Shown here: piece by piece, positions 22,858 to 34,071 of the stretch
Layout of the letters: each line of letters starts with the position of its first letter
How positions within the stretch are numbered: position 1 is the first letter of the stretch
Assembly: GCA_033439685.1 (NCBI GenBank)
Contig: JAUEDM010000003.1
Span: 3,750,001 to 3,814,000 of the forward strand
Direction of reading: 5' to 3'
Origin: Apodospora peruviana
Taxonomy: Eukaryota > Ascomycota > Sordariomycetes > Sordariales > Lasiosphaeriaceae
DNA length: 64,000 nt
Made by a program: the position numbers and the translations under genes
The notes under the pieces: generated by a model
What the model was told of the DNA's origin: nothing
Database searches by the model: none
What the model saw: only the letters and a program-made list of their open reading frames with translations

Positions 22858-23886
22858 ATGGCTCACCCAATCCAAAGGGACTCGCCGACACCGCTATCCA
22901 TCCTCTCTCCCCCGATTCCCCTCAAGACATCCTACACTCAGCTCTGGGGCAGCCTGGTCAGAGATCCTTACACGCCTACTGACAAGTATTCAACCTTCGA
23001 CGCCGCCGATACAGACCTGCCGATAAAGCTTATCCCGGCTATCGAAGATGACACTCCGCTTCCAATTGAGAACTACGAGGAAGTCATCAACCGGCAGGCC
23101 AACGCTGCTGCTAAGCTTAAGCTGGCCACCATCATCAAAGGATGGGTTCAGTCCAGCAAGTCCAGCACCGAGACGCGCCGCGGTACCCGCGCGCTCTTCT
23201 GGTTCATGAAATCGCCCGAGGACCAGTTTAAAAAGCTCATGAACGACCCAAAATACAACGCGCAAGCCAAAAAGCTGGTCACCGACATTCTCAAAAGCAG
23301 CATGTACAAACGTGGAAGCGGCGGTGATGCAACGAAAGAACAACGGAGGAGCGTGACCGTCTTTTTCGTCAGCGGCATGCTGGCGTTGGAGGAGTTTGAA
23401 TTTGAATCTGACGCCGGCAAAAACAAGGGCGCCGGATTCGGAGCGGCCGCGGTCGAGCCCAAAACGGGCATCAAAGTTGCCGAGGGCGAAGCCGAGTTCT
23501 CACGGTCCGCAGACCGTTCCGTCGGCGGCACGATCAAGACGCCCGTCATCATCGCTTTGTCGTACCACGAAGCCACGCTCGAGCTCAGGGAGTCAACCGG
23601 CTTTCGCGCGCGAGTCAAGGGGTTGGTTGGTAGAAAGGAGAGCAGTGTGACTGTGGCCGGGACCGTTGCCGCGATCAGCGATGACGTGTGGAAGGGGCTA
23701 ACGTTGAAGCCTGAGAGATTCCACGGAGACGCGAGATTCTTTGACTTGGACACGGCTGGGGAAGGTAATGGTCACCCCGTTGTCGACAAGGGGAAGGCTG
23801 TTGAAGAGGTCGGGATAGGGCAGAACGGCAGCACGGGAAATGCGGTTGGTGAACAAAATCTACTGCCCAATATATATGCTGCATAG
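22858..23886 (+). CDS. Gasdermin-like pore-forming protein (RCD-1/HET-Q1 type)
   Basis: A single exon of 342 aa. Fungal gasdermins are cytosolic proteins that form plasma-membrane pores and kill the cell after loss of a short C-terminal inhibitory tail, in allorecognition systems such as rcd-1 of Neurospora and het-Q of Podospora. Family-like features seen here are the N-terminal S-Y-T-Q-L-W-G-S-L-V-R-D-P block (residues about 25-37), a Lys/Arg-rich middle (about 84-165), and paired beta strands V-T-V-F-F-V-S-G-M-L-A-L-E-E-F (about 166-180) and I-K-T-P-V-I-I-A-L-S-Y-H-E (about 226-238). A Gly/Asp-rich tail of about 53 residues follows (about 290-342), close in size to the roughly 5-kDa HET-Q1 fragment. 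It is longer than the roughly 250-280 aa I recall for characterised members. The assignment rests on pattern recognition plus the protease neighbour; a profile or structure search would settle it. Confidence 0.8.
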   Translation: MAHPIQRDSPTPLSILSPPIPLKTSYTQLWGSLVRDPYTPTDKYSTFDAADTDLPIKLIPAIEDDTPLPIENYEEVINRQANAAAKLKLATIIKGWVQSSKSSTETRRGTRALFWFMKSPEDQFKKLMNDPKYNAQAKKLVTDILKSSMYKRGSGGDATKEQRRSVTVFFVSGMLALEEFEFESDAGKNKGAGFGAAAVEPKTGIKVAEGEAEFSRSADRSVGGTIKTPVIIALSYHEATLELRESTGFRARVKGLVGRKESSVTVAGTVAAISDDVWKGLTLKPERFHGDARFFDLDTAGEGNGHPVVDKGKAVEEVGIGQNGSTGNAVGEQNLLPNIYAA

Positions 23887-24725
23887 GGGGTACAGGACCG
23901 AAATGGAGGAGTTACCGGACTAGGAGGAAGGAGGTGACGATTAATAACCCTTGCCTACCCAAGATATCATGTAGAGGACGCGGGATGAGGGAAAAGGGGG
24001 TATTGAGATGAATAATGGCTTGTAGAATACCCAACTAGACTGAGCGCGTTAATGGTTTGAATTAGTATCACAGTATTGTCTCACTTTACCCAGACTATTC
24101 TGATTGTATGCCCATGTACATATACCAGGATTATAAACCGTCATTCTAAATGCTGTTGCATCCCAAAGCGCATATTATTTGACAATTTCTATCATGGTGT
24201 TCGGGAGCAAGCCAAAGCATAAGTGAAACCTAAATATGTAGATGCCCAGTCGAAGAGAGACCGATGCGGAGACTGGAGGAGAGCAGCTGTATCATCAGTG
24301 AGGAGGTCGTGGGCGGAGTTCTGGAAGCTTGGCTGGGCGAGGGTTGCAAATCCTAGCCACGTTGGACTGCCTGAAGAATCAATCATCGCACCAGCAGAAG
24401 AAACATTTTGTTAGTCTTAGGGCATATTGGATAGGGGTGAAGAAAGCATTGAAGGAGAAAAAGAAAACATAATGCCGTTTCCGGGTTTGTGCTCTGGCTC
24501 ATAGGATGAGCAAACAAGAAAAGGCCATCCGGGCAAGACACGCTGCACCCACCGCGATCAAGTCGACAAGTGGAGTTCCTTCAGGATAAAAGCTGCCCTG
24601 TGTCCCACTTGGGAACGAGAGAGGCATGCGGTGACCTGATCAACAACAAGGGAGAAACCTCCTCGGAGGGAAGGAGATGCCGACGTAGCCCACTGTTAGT
24701 GAACCTTATTTTTCCAGCTTAAATC

Positions 24726-24757
<32 letters not shown>

Positions 24758-26137
24758 CTCTTGTGCCAACAGACGCGGGTCTCTAGTGATCAGCTGTGAA
24801 AGGAAAGAGCGCGAGTCGTTTTGCCACTTTTGGCGGAAACGAGAATCTGGAATATTGGTTTTCTTCGATGACAGGGGCTGGCTGATATCCGAGAAGAAGG
24901 CACAGCTCATCTTTGCTGCCTTCAACCGTTATACGTCGTGAATCAGGTTCCTTCCGTTTAGTTGGACAAGCATGAATGATAGCACCAATATTAACCTCAG
25001 CAGGACTTGGGTTTGCAGACGGGAAATTTCTATCTGCCCAGCCATGACTCATCGCCGAGATTAGGTCCGTTGTTTACCTGATGAGCAGCCCTGAGGTCTG
25101 GGTTGGTAGTGCCAACCTGAAAGTGACTTGATCAGGTTCAACACACGTATGATAAAACAACGCTGGGCTGTGAACGCTCCTTGAAAACTGAAAATTCTTG
25201 TTGTTAATACTTGTTGACTAGTGTCTTATTTCTTCCTTTTTACGCTTGCAGTCCCAAGTCGTTCAAGAAGAGCAAATATAAGTAGCAATTTCAAAATAGA
25301 ATCAGATCTAATCAAAAATTTTACCAAGCAGAAAAAATACATGTCAGTAAAGGGCCACCGTGTTGGTATCTACATCACCTCAACACCTAGACGCCAGTAA
25401 GTCCCGGAATAAAGTCCATGTCACCAACGGCCGGAACAGTCAATACCGAAACGCTGTCACTTACAAAATGTGTACGCTCACATACCTAAGTGGCCGCTTC
25501 TAAACGTTTAGAAGCGAAGCCTTTGCTCCGCAAACATGAATCTGTCCCTCTCTCTTTCTACCAAAGGCCAAACACCGTTTTCACGTCATCGTATCTTCGG
25601 AGATGACGCTTGAAGAGCTTAAGTACCAACTCATACCGATTCGCTCCACGTATGGTCACTTCCATATCTTTGTCACTTGGCGTGGCACTGTTAAAATCGT
25701 TGATGGGTGCGTATCCGTACTTCAGCAATCCGTTGGGCGTTGATGTTCACTCATCTGTCTAAACTCTGAAGACTGAATTCGATTGATTGGCGCAGACGAG
25801 GGGTGAAACTAACAAAGCACTTTGTGCAGCCAAGGAGCTTTGTCTCGCCCAATCAGAGAGGGACACTAGTGCCGCTGTGGCAGTGCATCAGGTCAGCCCA
25901 GTAGGTCAACGATGCGACGCCCTAACGCCACTTCACCACGGGGGTCCAGTGTGTCACCCAGACAGTGGCCGGATTCCCTCCCGTCATTCAACTCAGCGAG
26001 GAATTTGTTCCAGATTGTGTCCATTCCAACCGCCGCAGGCCTTCACAACGCTACCACGCCGCCATGTCTGTCTACTTGAATATCGCGTGCTCTTATGCCA
26101 AGAGAACTACAGAATACTAGTTCTGAAGACGTGCCCA
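23887..26137. other. Intergenic with a 27-G run
   Basis: No gene is supported. It contains the 3' region of the gasdermin-like gene, the promoter of the NLR gene, a 27-nt G homopolymer and moderately AT-rich DNA (25.1-25.5 kb). Confidence 0.55.
24731..24757. repeat. Poly-G run of 27 nt
   Basis: An uninterrupted G tract. On either strand it could form a G-quadruplex or be a replication- or assembly-sensitive site. It is intergenic. Confidence 0.9.
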
Positions 26138-29100
26138 ATGATAATACCGCCGATGTCGCGCTTCGGCGGGGGTCGTCTCCGACGAACCTGGAATTCGCTT
26201 CGGAGACGTAGTCACGATGACCCTGACATCACGAGTGATGGCGACACCGCCGCAGCTGGTGGCGATGACAATGATGAGAGGCTCCGGGTTATCTGCAATC
26301 CTGAAGACTGCAAGGTTGAGTAAGTTTGATTTGACTACGATCACAGAGTCACCAGTCGGACCACGCGCTCATTGACATTAGCATTATCGCCGTACATGGC
26401 CTGGGGAAGAGCTTTGGCGACTGGACGACCCAGACCAAAGACGGTGCACCCGGCGGACTTTGGCTCGAGACGCTGTTGCCCAAGAGCGCTGCCGGCGCGC
26501 GAATCATGACGTACTGCTACAACGCTGAAGCTCTCAGCCCCCAGGTGCTCGTTCGGAAGATCCTGTACTCGCTCGCCCTGGACCTCGTTCACCGCGTGAA
26601 ACAGCGCCGGGAAGGGGAACCCGCCAAATCACGCCGACCGGTGATCTTTGTTGCCCATAGTCTCGGCGGCTTGGTCGTGCAGCGCGCTCTCGTGATTGCC
26701 AGTGAATCTAGCGACGTGAGTCTGCAAGACGTCGAGCTCTCAACCGCCGGGCTGCTGTTCTTTGGCACGCCATCCACTTCTCTGTCGGCCGACGGCCTGG
26801 CCGATGCCATCATCAAGATCGCGCGTTTCTCAACATCAAAACGACGGCGTCTTCACGCATCTGAGGAAGGGGCCATCCGCGAAGATGCTGCCTGGTTTCT
26901 CTCCGAAATGGAGGCCTTCAAGCCTATCGAGTCCCGGATCGAAACCGAGTCCTTCATCGAGGCCGTCAAGACCACGTTTCGGACAAACTCTTCCCGCTCA
27001 AGCTTGATCGTCGGTGCAACTACAGCAGCGTTTCCGGGTACGAACTCTTATAGACTGCAAGCTAGACATACAAGCCTTGTCAAATTTGACGGGCCCGATG
27101 ATCCTGGGTACCAACGCTTTGTGGATGCCCTCAGCGCCATGATCAAAGCAGCTCAGACCCGCGTTGCTGAGAAGTGGCTTGTCCACGACAACGCAGAGCG
27201 CCTTCTGTCTGGTTAGTTCCCCGCGGTTTGCTCCCAGTCCATGCAAACCTACGCAAGTGAAGCTAATAATAGTCATAAATCTTGACAGGCGGCCATCGTG
27301 CCTATATGGAATCGGGCTTTGGTATTGAGTCCTGGGTCCCGGATGGTGTACCCTTGATGGGTTCAAGGCAGCACATTGCCCACGGCCTCGAGCAGACCGT
27401 AGACGAGTGTAGCCGCAAAGGCGACCTCACCATTGTGATTGCCCATGGCGACAAGGGCGCCGGTAAGACCACGGTCGCACGGCATTATGCTCTGAACGTC
27501 CTCGAGAGGATCCGCAGCGGCCGGAGCGAACGTGATTTCGTCTTTTGGATCAACGCTGAGAGCCGGGATACTGTTGTCGCGAGCTTTCTTGAACTAGCTC
27601 GTCGCATCGAGGATTACTACTGGACCCAACTGGAGGACAGCAAGGCCGGACTCGACCTGGATCGCCCCAAAGACCGGGCACAGCTCTGCGAGGACCTAGG
27701 TTTCCCTGCAGTCGAGAAGATGCTGGCGGTTACTGACGCGAAGGACCTCGACTCCATCGAGGTCAAGTCGGCCGTCAAGGCGGTTAAGAACTGGCTTCTT
27801 CGAAAGGGCAACCGCTGGTTGCTTGTGTACGACAACGTCACAGGCGCCTTCGACCTCATGGAGTTCCTCCCTCTGCACACTCACGGACACACTATAATCA
27901 TACCCGCTGACAAAGACCGGTGTCCGTGGGGAAGGGTAGAGTACAAAATACAGGGTATGAGCGAAAAGGAGGCGCTAACGGAGCTCGTTCCACCCGAAGA
28001 GCAGCTCAAGTCCATGCCGTGGAAGGTATGCAATGAAAGTAGGTTTCATAATGATCATTACTTTTCGTATTCGACGTTTGTATACATGTGTTGACACAAC
28101 CCTTAATGCAGTTCGGGAGCTTGCGCTGAGTATTGTGTCCAGAATCGACTATCACTCATCACAACAGATCTCTCTTATCGCCGCGCATCTGCGATCTAAC
28201 CCAACGGTAGCACACTATAGACAGTACCTTGAGGCCCTGAACAAAGACTTACGTTACACGATGCGCTGGTCGGCATTCACACAGTCTCAGCAGGCCCTTG
28301 TCAAGCAGATCCTCTCTGTTGTGTCGCTGCTCTCTCCGAGTGACATGATCCCCCGCGAAGTGTTTTCAGTCATCCCGGACGTTTATAGGCACAATTCTAA
28401 GCCAGTTGATCGGCTTCGACTAGGTGAGTATCACGGTGACAGCTCCAATCAACGGTCGCAGGTTTGCTCACCCATCATGTTCCCAGACTCAGAAAGCATT
28501 TCCACGGCCCTCGCCATCCTGGTCGACGAGAAAGTGGTAATGACTCCCGCAAAAAAGGATGATGCAGCAGCTATGGAGAAAACGGAACCACCAGCTGCAT
28601 ACTACTATCTGCTCCCGAAGCCGGGTGGTTCGTGGGTTCCAAGCTCGGACCTGTGGGCCACGAAGGACGAAGAGGAGGAAGCCCAGCGGATGACCTGCCG
28701 GTCGTTGGTTAGTGCCGTCAAGCGACACCAGAAAACTCTAAGCAATGGCGGGGTGGTGCAAGACAACCTCATTGAGACGCAAGCTTTCAGCAGGTTACTT
28801 CTTCCGCACGCCCGGAAATGCTCCGCCTTCATCGCCGTTATCGAGAAGCAGTACCACCACAACAATCATGCGGAGACGACCGGGGATGACGATGACGGCG
28901 ACTGGCAGGTGCTCGGCGACCTCTGCCGGGCGCACGGCGACTCCGAATCGGCCATCCACTGGTTCAAACTGGCGCTCAGCATCACTGCAGGAAGCAGCGG
29001 ATGTCCCCGCCATCTGCGACCCGAAGAGCGTACGCGCGTCAGCCTGGACCTGGCGGCCGTCTACCTCGAGCGCAAAGACACATCCGCCTGCAGGTCGGTG

Positions 29101-29919
29101 CTCAGCGACATGCGGATCGCTGGCGTTGTCCGCGCACACTTCGACCTTGACTTCCGGTTCCGGCTGCTCGGTGCGGCCGAGCGAGTGGTCGAAGGCCGCA
29201 TCGATCTCGCGCAGGGAGAATTCGCGGCGCTGGTTGAGAAGAGCGAGAAGGAAAACAGCACCCAGAGAGAGGAAAGGTCGTCGCGCGATCGCGAGGGCCA
29301 GGCGAACACTAACCGGACCATCCTGGCGGTACACAAGCTCGCAGCCTCCCTAAAAGCGGGCGGTAAGCTCGAAGAGGCGCGCGCGTACTACCGCCGCGCG
29401 TTTCAGGGATACAGGTTTGCTCTTGGGCAGTACCACCCCGTGACGCTGGACGTTGGCGAGGAGTACGCCGACCTGCTGCACCTGCAGGGGTCGTTCCCAG
29501 CGGCCGAGGAGATTGTTACCGAGTGCATCAGGGCAAAGGAAGCGATGCTGGGGCGTGAACACATCAGCACGATTACGTCCATCGCAAAACGGGCCACGCT
29601 TCTTGACTTGCAAAGCCGATTTGACGAGGCCGACGAAGGGTATGCGGTCGCGCTGGTGGGCATGACGCATTGTCTTGGGCGGACGCACGCGCTGACAGTG
29701 GCCACGCTGGAGAACAAGGCGCTGAGCTACCGCATGCGGGCTAGGCAATACGAAAAGGCGAAGAAGGAGCGAGCGTTGGATGAGGCGGTGACGCTGTATG
29801 GAGAGGTCATCAGGCGCAAGAAAGAGGGTGGGTTTGAGACCCGAGATATACGGTCCTCGGTGGATAGGCTGTCTGATATGACGCAGAAGGAGGCGTATCT
29901 GAGGAATAAGCTGCCTTAG
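26138..29919 (+). CDS. NLR-like receptor: SesB-type hydrolase, NB-ARC, TPR
   Basis: Five exons: 26138-26314, 26347-27211, 27289-28038, 28112-28423 and 28487-29919, giving 1178 aa. The first intron border is uncertain (an alternative uses 26319/26349). The start is the first ATG in frame near the conserved part; a second ATG is at 26153. Residues about 68-300 are an alpha/beta hydrolase with Ser164 in V-A-H-S-L-G-G, the type of N-terminal effector found in fungal SesB NLRs. The P-loop G-D-K-G-A-G-K-T-T is at 401-409 and the Walker B-like W-L-L-V-Y-D-N-V at 524-531, as in NB-ARC STAND ATPases. The C-terminal third holds kinesin-light-chain-like TPRs (about 980-1140) with Y-A-D-L-L-H-L-Q-G and L-G-R-T-H-A-L-T-V-A-T-L-E-N. 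Such receptors oligomerise on ligand recognition and trigger defence or incompatibility. The gene lies 2.3 kb downstream of the gasdermin-like gene. Confidence 0.9.
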
Positions 29920-30247
29920 GCTTCACGGCTGGGGTCTGGTTTGTGGGTAAAAGGGGACGACGACCAAGGTTGCGTGTTATTTATTATCTGATAGGTTGGC
30001 GAGTGATACCCCTGATAACCTCATCTGGTCTACCATCCGGAAACCGAGAGGAACCCACAGAGGATTTTGCTCTCTCATTCCAGTTAGGTACATTTCCAAA
30101 GTTCCGCAACCCGTCACTTGACCTGTACTACTAGTACCTTTACAACGCAGGGGTGTCCGCGAGAACCGAGCTCATCATCCTGCCGCCATATTTCAAAGTC
30201 AGTCACGTCTTCAATACCTCAAATCAAATGATAACAGAAGATGGAAC
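29920..30247. other. Short convergent intergenic spacer
   Basis: 328 bp between the 3' ends of the NLR and aldo-keto reductase genes. No further feature is seen. Confidence 0.5.
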
Positions 30248-31310
30248 TCACACAGTAGGATACCGATCCCCATCGACTTTGATCTCGTCCACATAACGCC
30301 TCAGCTCCTCCAACTCCTCCCCGCTGAGCTTCACCGCGAGCGCCTTCATGTTCTCCTCGAGGTACTTGATCGTTCTGGTCCCCGGGATGGGGATCACGTC
30401 CTCGCCCTGCGCCATCACCCAAGCCAGACACACCTGCGCGGTAGAGCAGCTATGGCGCGCGGCGATGGTCCCGATTTTCTCCACCAGCTTCATGATCTTG
30501 GGGAAGTTCTCGCGCGACGACTTGGCTGTGTTGCGGCGGAAGAAGTCGCTCTCGGGCAGGTCGTCGAACGATTTGACCTGACCTGTCAAAAGGCCGCGGC
30601 CCATGGGGCTGTAGGCGACCACGGCGATGCCGAGCTCGCGGCAGGTCTCGAGGACGGGCTGCTGCGGCGACTCGATGTCCAGGCAAAAGGGGCTGTACTC
30701 TACCTGCACTGCGGTGATGGGGTGCACGGCGTGCGCGCGGCGGATGGTGGCCGCTGAGACTTCCGAGAGGCCTATGTGGCGGATTTTGTTTTCGTTTTTG
30801 AGCTGGACGAGGGCCTCCATGGTCTTTTCGATGGGAGTCTTGCCGTCGACGCGGTGGCTAGCAGCATTATACGTCGCTTGTGTTAGCCCTCTGATATTGG
30901 TTAGGATAAGGAGGAGGGAAAACAGACCAGTAGTACAGGTCAATCGTTTCGACGCCCAATCTCGCCAAGCTCCTTTCGCAGGCTCCGCGGGCGTATTCGG
31001 GACTAGAGTCCAGCCCTATACTTCCAGTCGCTGGATCAAAGATGATGCCGAACTTGGAGGCGAGGAAAATATCGTCGCGCTTGCCCGTGTTCTTGAACCA
31101 GTCGCCGATGCGGTCTTCGCTCTTGATGTAGATGTCGGCCGTGTCCCAGAAGCGGGCGCCAATCTCCCAGGCACGCTCCAGCACCTCGAGCTTGTCCTCG
31201 ATGGTCTGGTCGTCGGAGCCGTAGGCCGCGGCGCCGATGCTCATGCAGCCGAGGCCGATGGCAGGGACTTGGGGACCGTTGCGGCCGAGGGAGCGGGTTG
31301 GGATCGTCAT
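30248..31310 (-). CDS. Aldo-keto reductase
   Basis: Two exons, 31310-30928 and 30857-30248 (intron 70 nt), encode 330 aa, the usual family length. Aldo-keto reductases are NADPH-dependent TIM-barrel enzymes that reduce carbonyls. Catalytic-tetrad motifs are all visible: Asp and Tyr in W-D-T-A-D-I-Y, Lys in L-A-S-K-F-G, and His in Y-Y-C-H-R-V-D, which spans the splice junction and supports it. The N-terminal G-L-G-C-M-S-I-G and the NADP-binding I-P-I-P-G-T-R near the end are typical of fungal AKRs of the YakC/AKR13 kind. The substrate is unknown. The gene is divergent from a Zn2Cys6 regulator 630 bp away, a common arrangement for a pathway regulator and its target, but no biosynthetic core gene is next to it. 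Confidence 0.94.
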
Positions 31311-31940
31311 TGTAATGTGGATTGTTGATTGTATGGATGGGTGTTTAGGGGTTGTTAAGATGGAGAAAGATGGGAAAGCATAGCAGGTAAATTATCTAGG
31401 TGGTAGTCGTACTATATATACTTGGTTTCAAGACCTGGAGATGGGGGTTAATAGACGGTGGAGTTAGCGGTTCTTTCTCTAGCCCCCGAGAAACTATGAA
31501 TCATGTTGAGCCATCCATCATGTGTGTGGATGAGGTCTCCGAATGTTCCAGAGATCGAAGTGATCGTCTAGGCGAACGAGATCGTGGGAAACCCGATCTC
31601 GCCAATGGATGGGTGACCTTGTTCGAGATGGTAAAGTGGCTCAACATATGGTACTAGAAAGGGTGGTTCCTCAATAGTCCAACACCGATGCTAGAAAACC
31701 GATTGGACCAATGATGAGTTGAGGTCTGGTGGATAGTGGATAGGAGACACACAGAAGAAGACCAATAGGAGGGCTGCAAGTGCGAGCCGACCAATCATAA
31801 ACACGCCGGCTGGAGGGCAGATTGAATACCCCGAACCCGAGCCCGTTCATTGGTTTCGTATCTTGAACGAACACGAAGCTGTTTTCGGATTGATCTCATC
31901 ACCACCAATCCCACTCACTCCACTAGGTATCAAGCTCGAC
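31311..31940. promoter_or_regulatory. Divergent promoter of AKR and Zn2Cys6 regulator
   Basis: The 630-bp spacer contains a TATATATA box at 31413-31420, about 100 bp upstream of the AKR start and suitably placed for it. An 8-bp inverted repeat (31577-31584 with 31594-31601, CGAGATCG/CGATCTCG) encloses a 9-nt loop and could be a binding site. Direct evidence of function is lacking. Confidence 0.45.
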
Positions 31941-33929
31941 ATGACCGCCCAAAGCAGCAAGATAACTCCAGCAAAGCGGCAAGCCGCTGTCCGCAAGGGA
32001 ACAACAGGCCCAAGGAAGAATTCCAAAACTGGATGCCGCACATGCAAGTATGCACCCCATATCTTAACTTGAGCATGTTACTGGTAGTCACTGTGAGCTC
32101 ACCCGATTTTCAGAATCAGACGCGTGAGGTGTGATGAACTCAGGCCCGCATGTTATCGATGCGTCTCTACCGGCCGCGTATGTGACGGCTATGGCATCTG
32201 GGGCGGCGGTGGCAATGCCTACGGCACCGCCGAGAGACTGGCCAACATCCAGGCCGCCCAGTATGCGCGGTCTCAACTTACCGCCCACCTGACCGCGACT
32301 CCGGTCCTGGTCCCCGGCATCAGCCCGCAAGAGGAGGCGGCACTGGACTTCTTCCGACACAAGACCAGCACCAAGATGCCCGGCGTCTTCCGGTCCAACT
32401 TTTGGGACACGCTCGTCTTCCAGGCCAGCTTCAGGGAGCCCGCGGTGCTGCACGCCGTCATCGCTCTCGCCGCCACCCATAAGCGGTCTACATATCTTGG
32501 AAACGGTGTGATTGGTGTTGACGATGTTATTAGCAGCCACCGTCAGGACCTTGATGTGAGTGGTGTCCTTGACGCCGACGGGCTTCGGTTGTTGGCCCTG
32601 GAGCAGTACAACAAAGCCATTCGGCACCTGCGGCACCACCTGGAGAAGAAGGAAGACGCCTATTCCTTGCGGGTGGCTCTGATATCGTGCATGGTGTTTC
32701 TGTGCTTGGATTTGTTGAAGGGCCAGTTTGTGACGGGGCGTGCACATCTCCAGGGCGGGCTACAGCTGCTCCAAGAGCTCCAGGAGCGGAACGGCGTCCA
32801 TGCCTCTTTTGATAACAAGTCATCGTCCCCCAACGGCAGCGACAGAGAACAAGCGGTCATTTCTGTGAGACGGCCTGAGTCAGTCGACGACCATCTAGTC
32901 GAAGCTTTCACCCGCCTCAACGTGCAATCAGCCCTCTTCGGCCAGGGGTCCGAGTATCTCTACCAGATAGGCCAGAACGACAACTGCGGACAGCAGTACA
33001 AAATCCCCGCCGTGTTCGACTCCCTGAATACAGCAAGACGCCATCTCGACATTCTTCTGAATGGTGTCCATCTCCTCTCGGTACAAGTCAGCACGACATC
33101 CGTCTCTTCGGACCTGGTCCGCCGCAAAGAACACCTCCAATCCTCTCTAGTCGAATGGTTTACCGCCTTTCAATCTTCCTTGCCCAAACTTTCGGCAGGC
33201 AGAACCGGCGCAGAGCAGCAGCGCGCCTATTTAGGTCTGCCCTTGCTCAGACTCTACCACATAATGGCGACCATCATCTGCGCCACCTGCCTTCGCGAGT
33301 CGGACGAAACGGTCTTCGATTCCTACACCGCCGACTTCGCAACCATTTTAGAACAAGCGTCCGATCTCTGGCGCCGCGTCGCGCGCGTCATGCGCCTGCC
33401 GACGACGGCAGGAGGTTCAGGCGGCTGTTTCCTAACCCCCCACCCCTACGGGGGCGGCGTTGACATCAGTTTTACGGTTGACATGGGCTTCATTCCGCCG
33501 CTCTATTACCTCGCGCTCAAGTGTCGCGTCCCCAAGTTCAGGCGGTATGCTATCCGGTTTCTGGAGGCGGCGCCGCATCGGGAGGGGGTCTGGGACGGGA
33601 ATGTGGCTGCTGCTGTTGCGAGACGGATCATGGATGTTGAGGAGGACGGGTTTTATAGTGGTTTGTGTTCAAGTTTGGATGGGCATGTGGATGATTATTT
33701 GGGGTTGTGTACTGGGGATAGGAGGCTAAAGGGGGATGATGTGCCGTTGGTTCCAGGAGGGAGAAGGATTGGGAAGGATGTTGCTGTACGGTTGCCGGAG
33801 CGGTTGGGAGATGGGAGGGTTGAGATTGCTTATTATATGCCTGGGGCGAGAAGTTGGTATAATGGGGGTGGTGGTGATCATGAGGAGGGAGATGGGAGGT
33901 GGGTTACTGAGACGGTTTGTGTTGGATAG
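31941..33929 (+). CDS. Zn(II)2Cys6 transcription factor
   Basis: Two exons, 31941-32047 and 32114-33929 (intron 66 nt inside the zinc cluster), encode 640 aa. The binuclear cluster is complete: Cys32, 35, 42, 49, 52 and 59, spacing C-x2-C-x6-C-x6-C-x2-C-x6-C, with basic residues R38, R39 and R41 between the second and third Cys. A basic stretch before it (K, R about 11-29) can serve as a nuclear signal. The rest resembles the fungal-specific regulatory region (DUF3468-like), with P-Q-E-E-A-A-L-D-F-F and F-W-D-T-L-V-F-Q-A-S motifs near residues 105-150 and helical repeats after. It acts in the nucleus as an activator or repressor. Its divergent AKR neighbour is a candidate target. Confidence 0.93.
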
Positions 33930-34071
33930 GTAAAGTACCTTGCCTGGGAAGATTTGTTGGCCAAGGGTTGTCATTCCACTACAAAGGAGAATAAAAAGTG
34001 ATAATCATCCTAATACATATATCCCTAACTATCCCGCAATTCCCAAACATAGGACAAAGCAGGCCGACCCC

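Noticed and set aside
22858..23886. Introns inside the gasdermin-like gene
   Set aside because: The frame is open from ATG to stop and the blocks follow in a sensible order; no donor/acceptor pair is required.
19669..29919. HET-Q2-type subtilisin protease beside the gasdermin-like gene
   Set aside because: No Asp-His-Ser subtilisin motifs are present; the protease here is of the CHAT (Cys/His) type.
31501..31660. Possible 5S rRNA or tRNA (GGATGGGTGACC and a hairpin)
   Set aside because: Only a short match to a 5S-like string; no internal control boxes or overall fold could be drawn, and no polymerase III T-run terminator follows.
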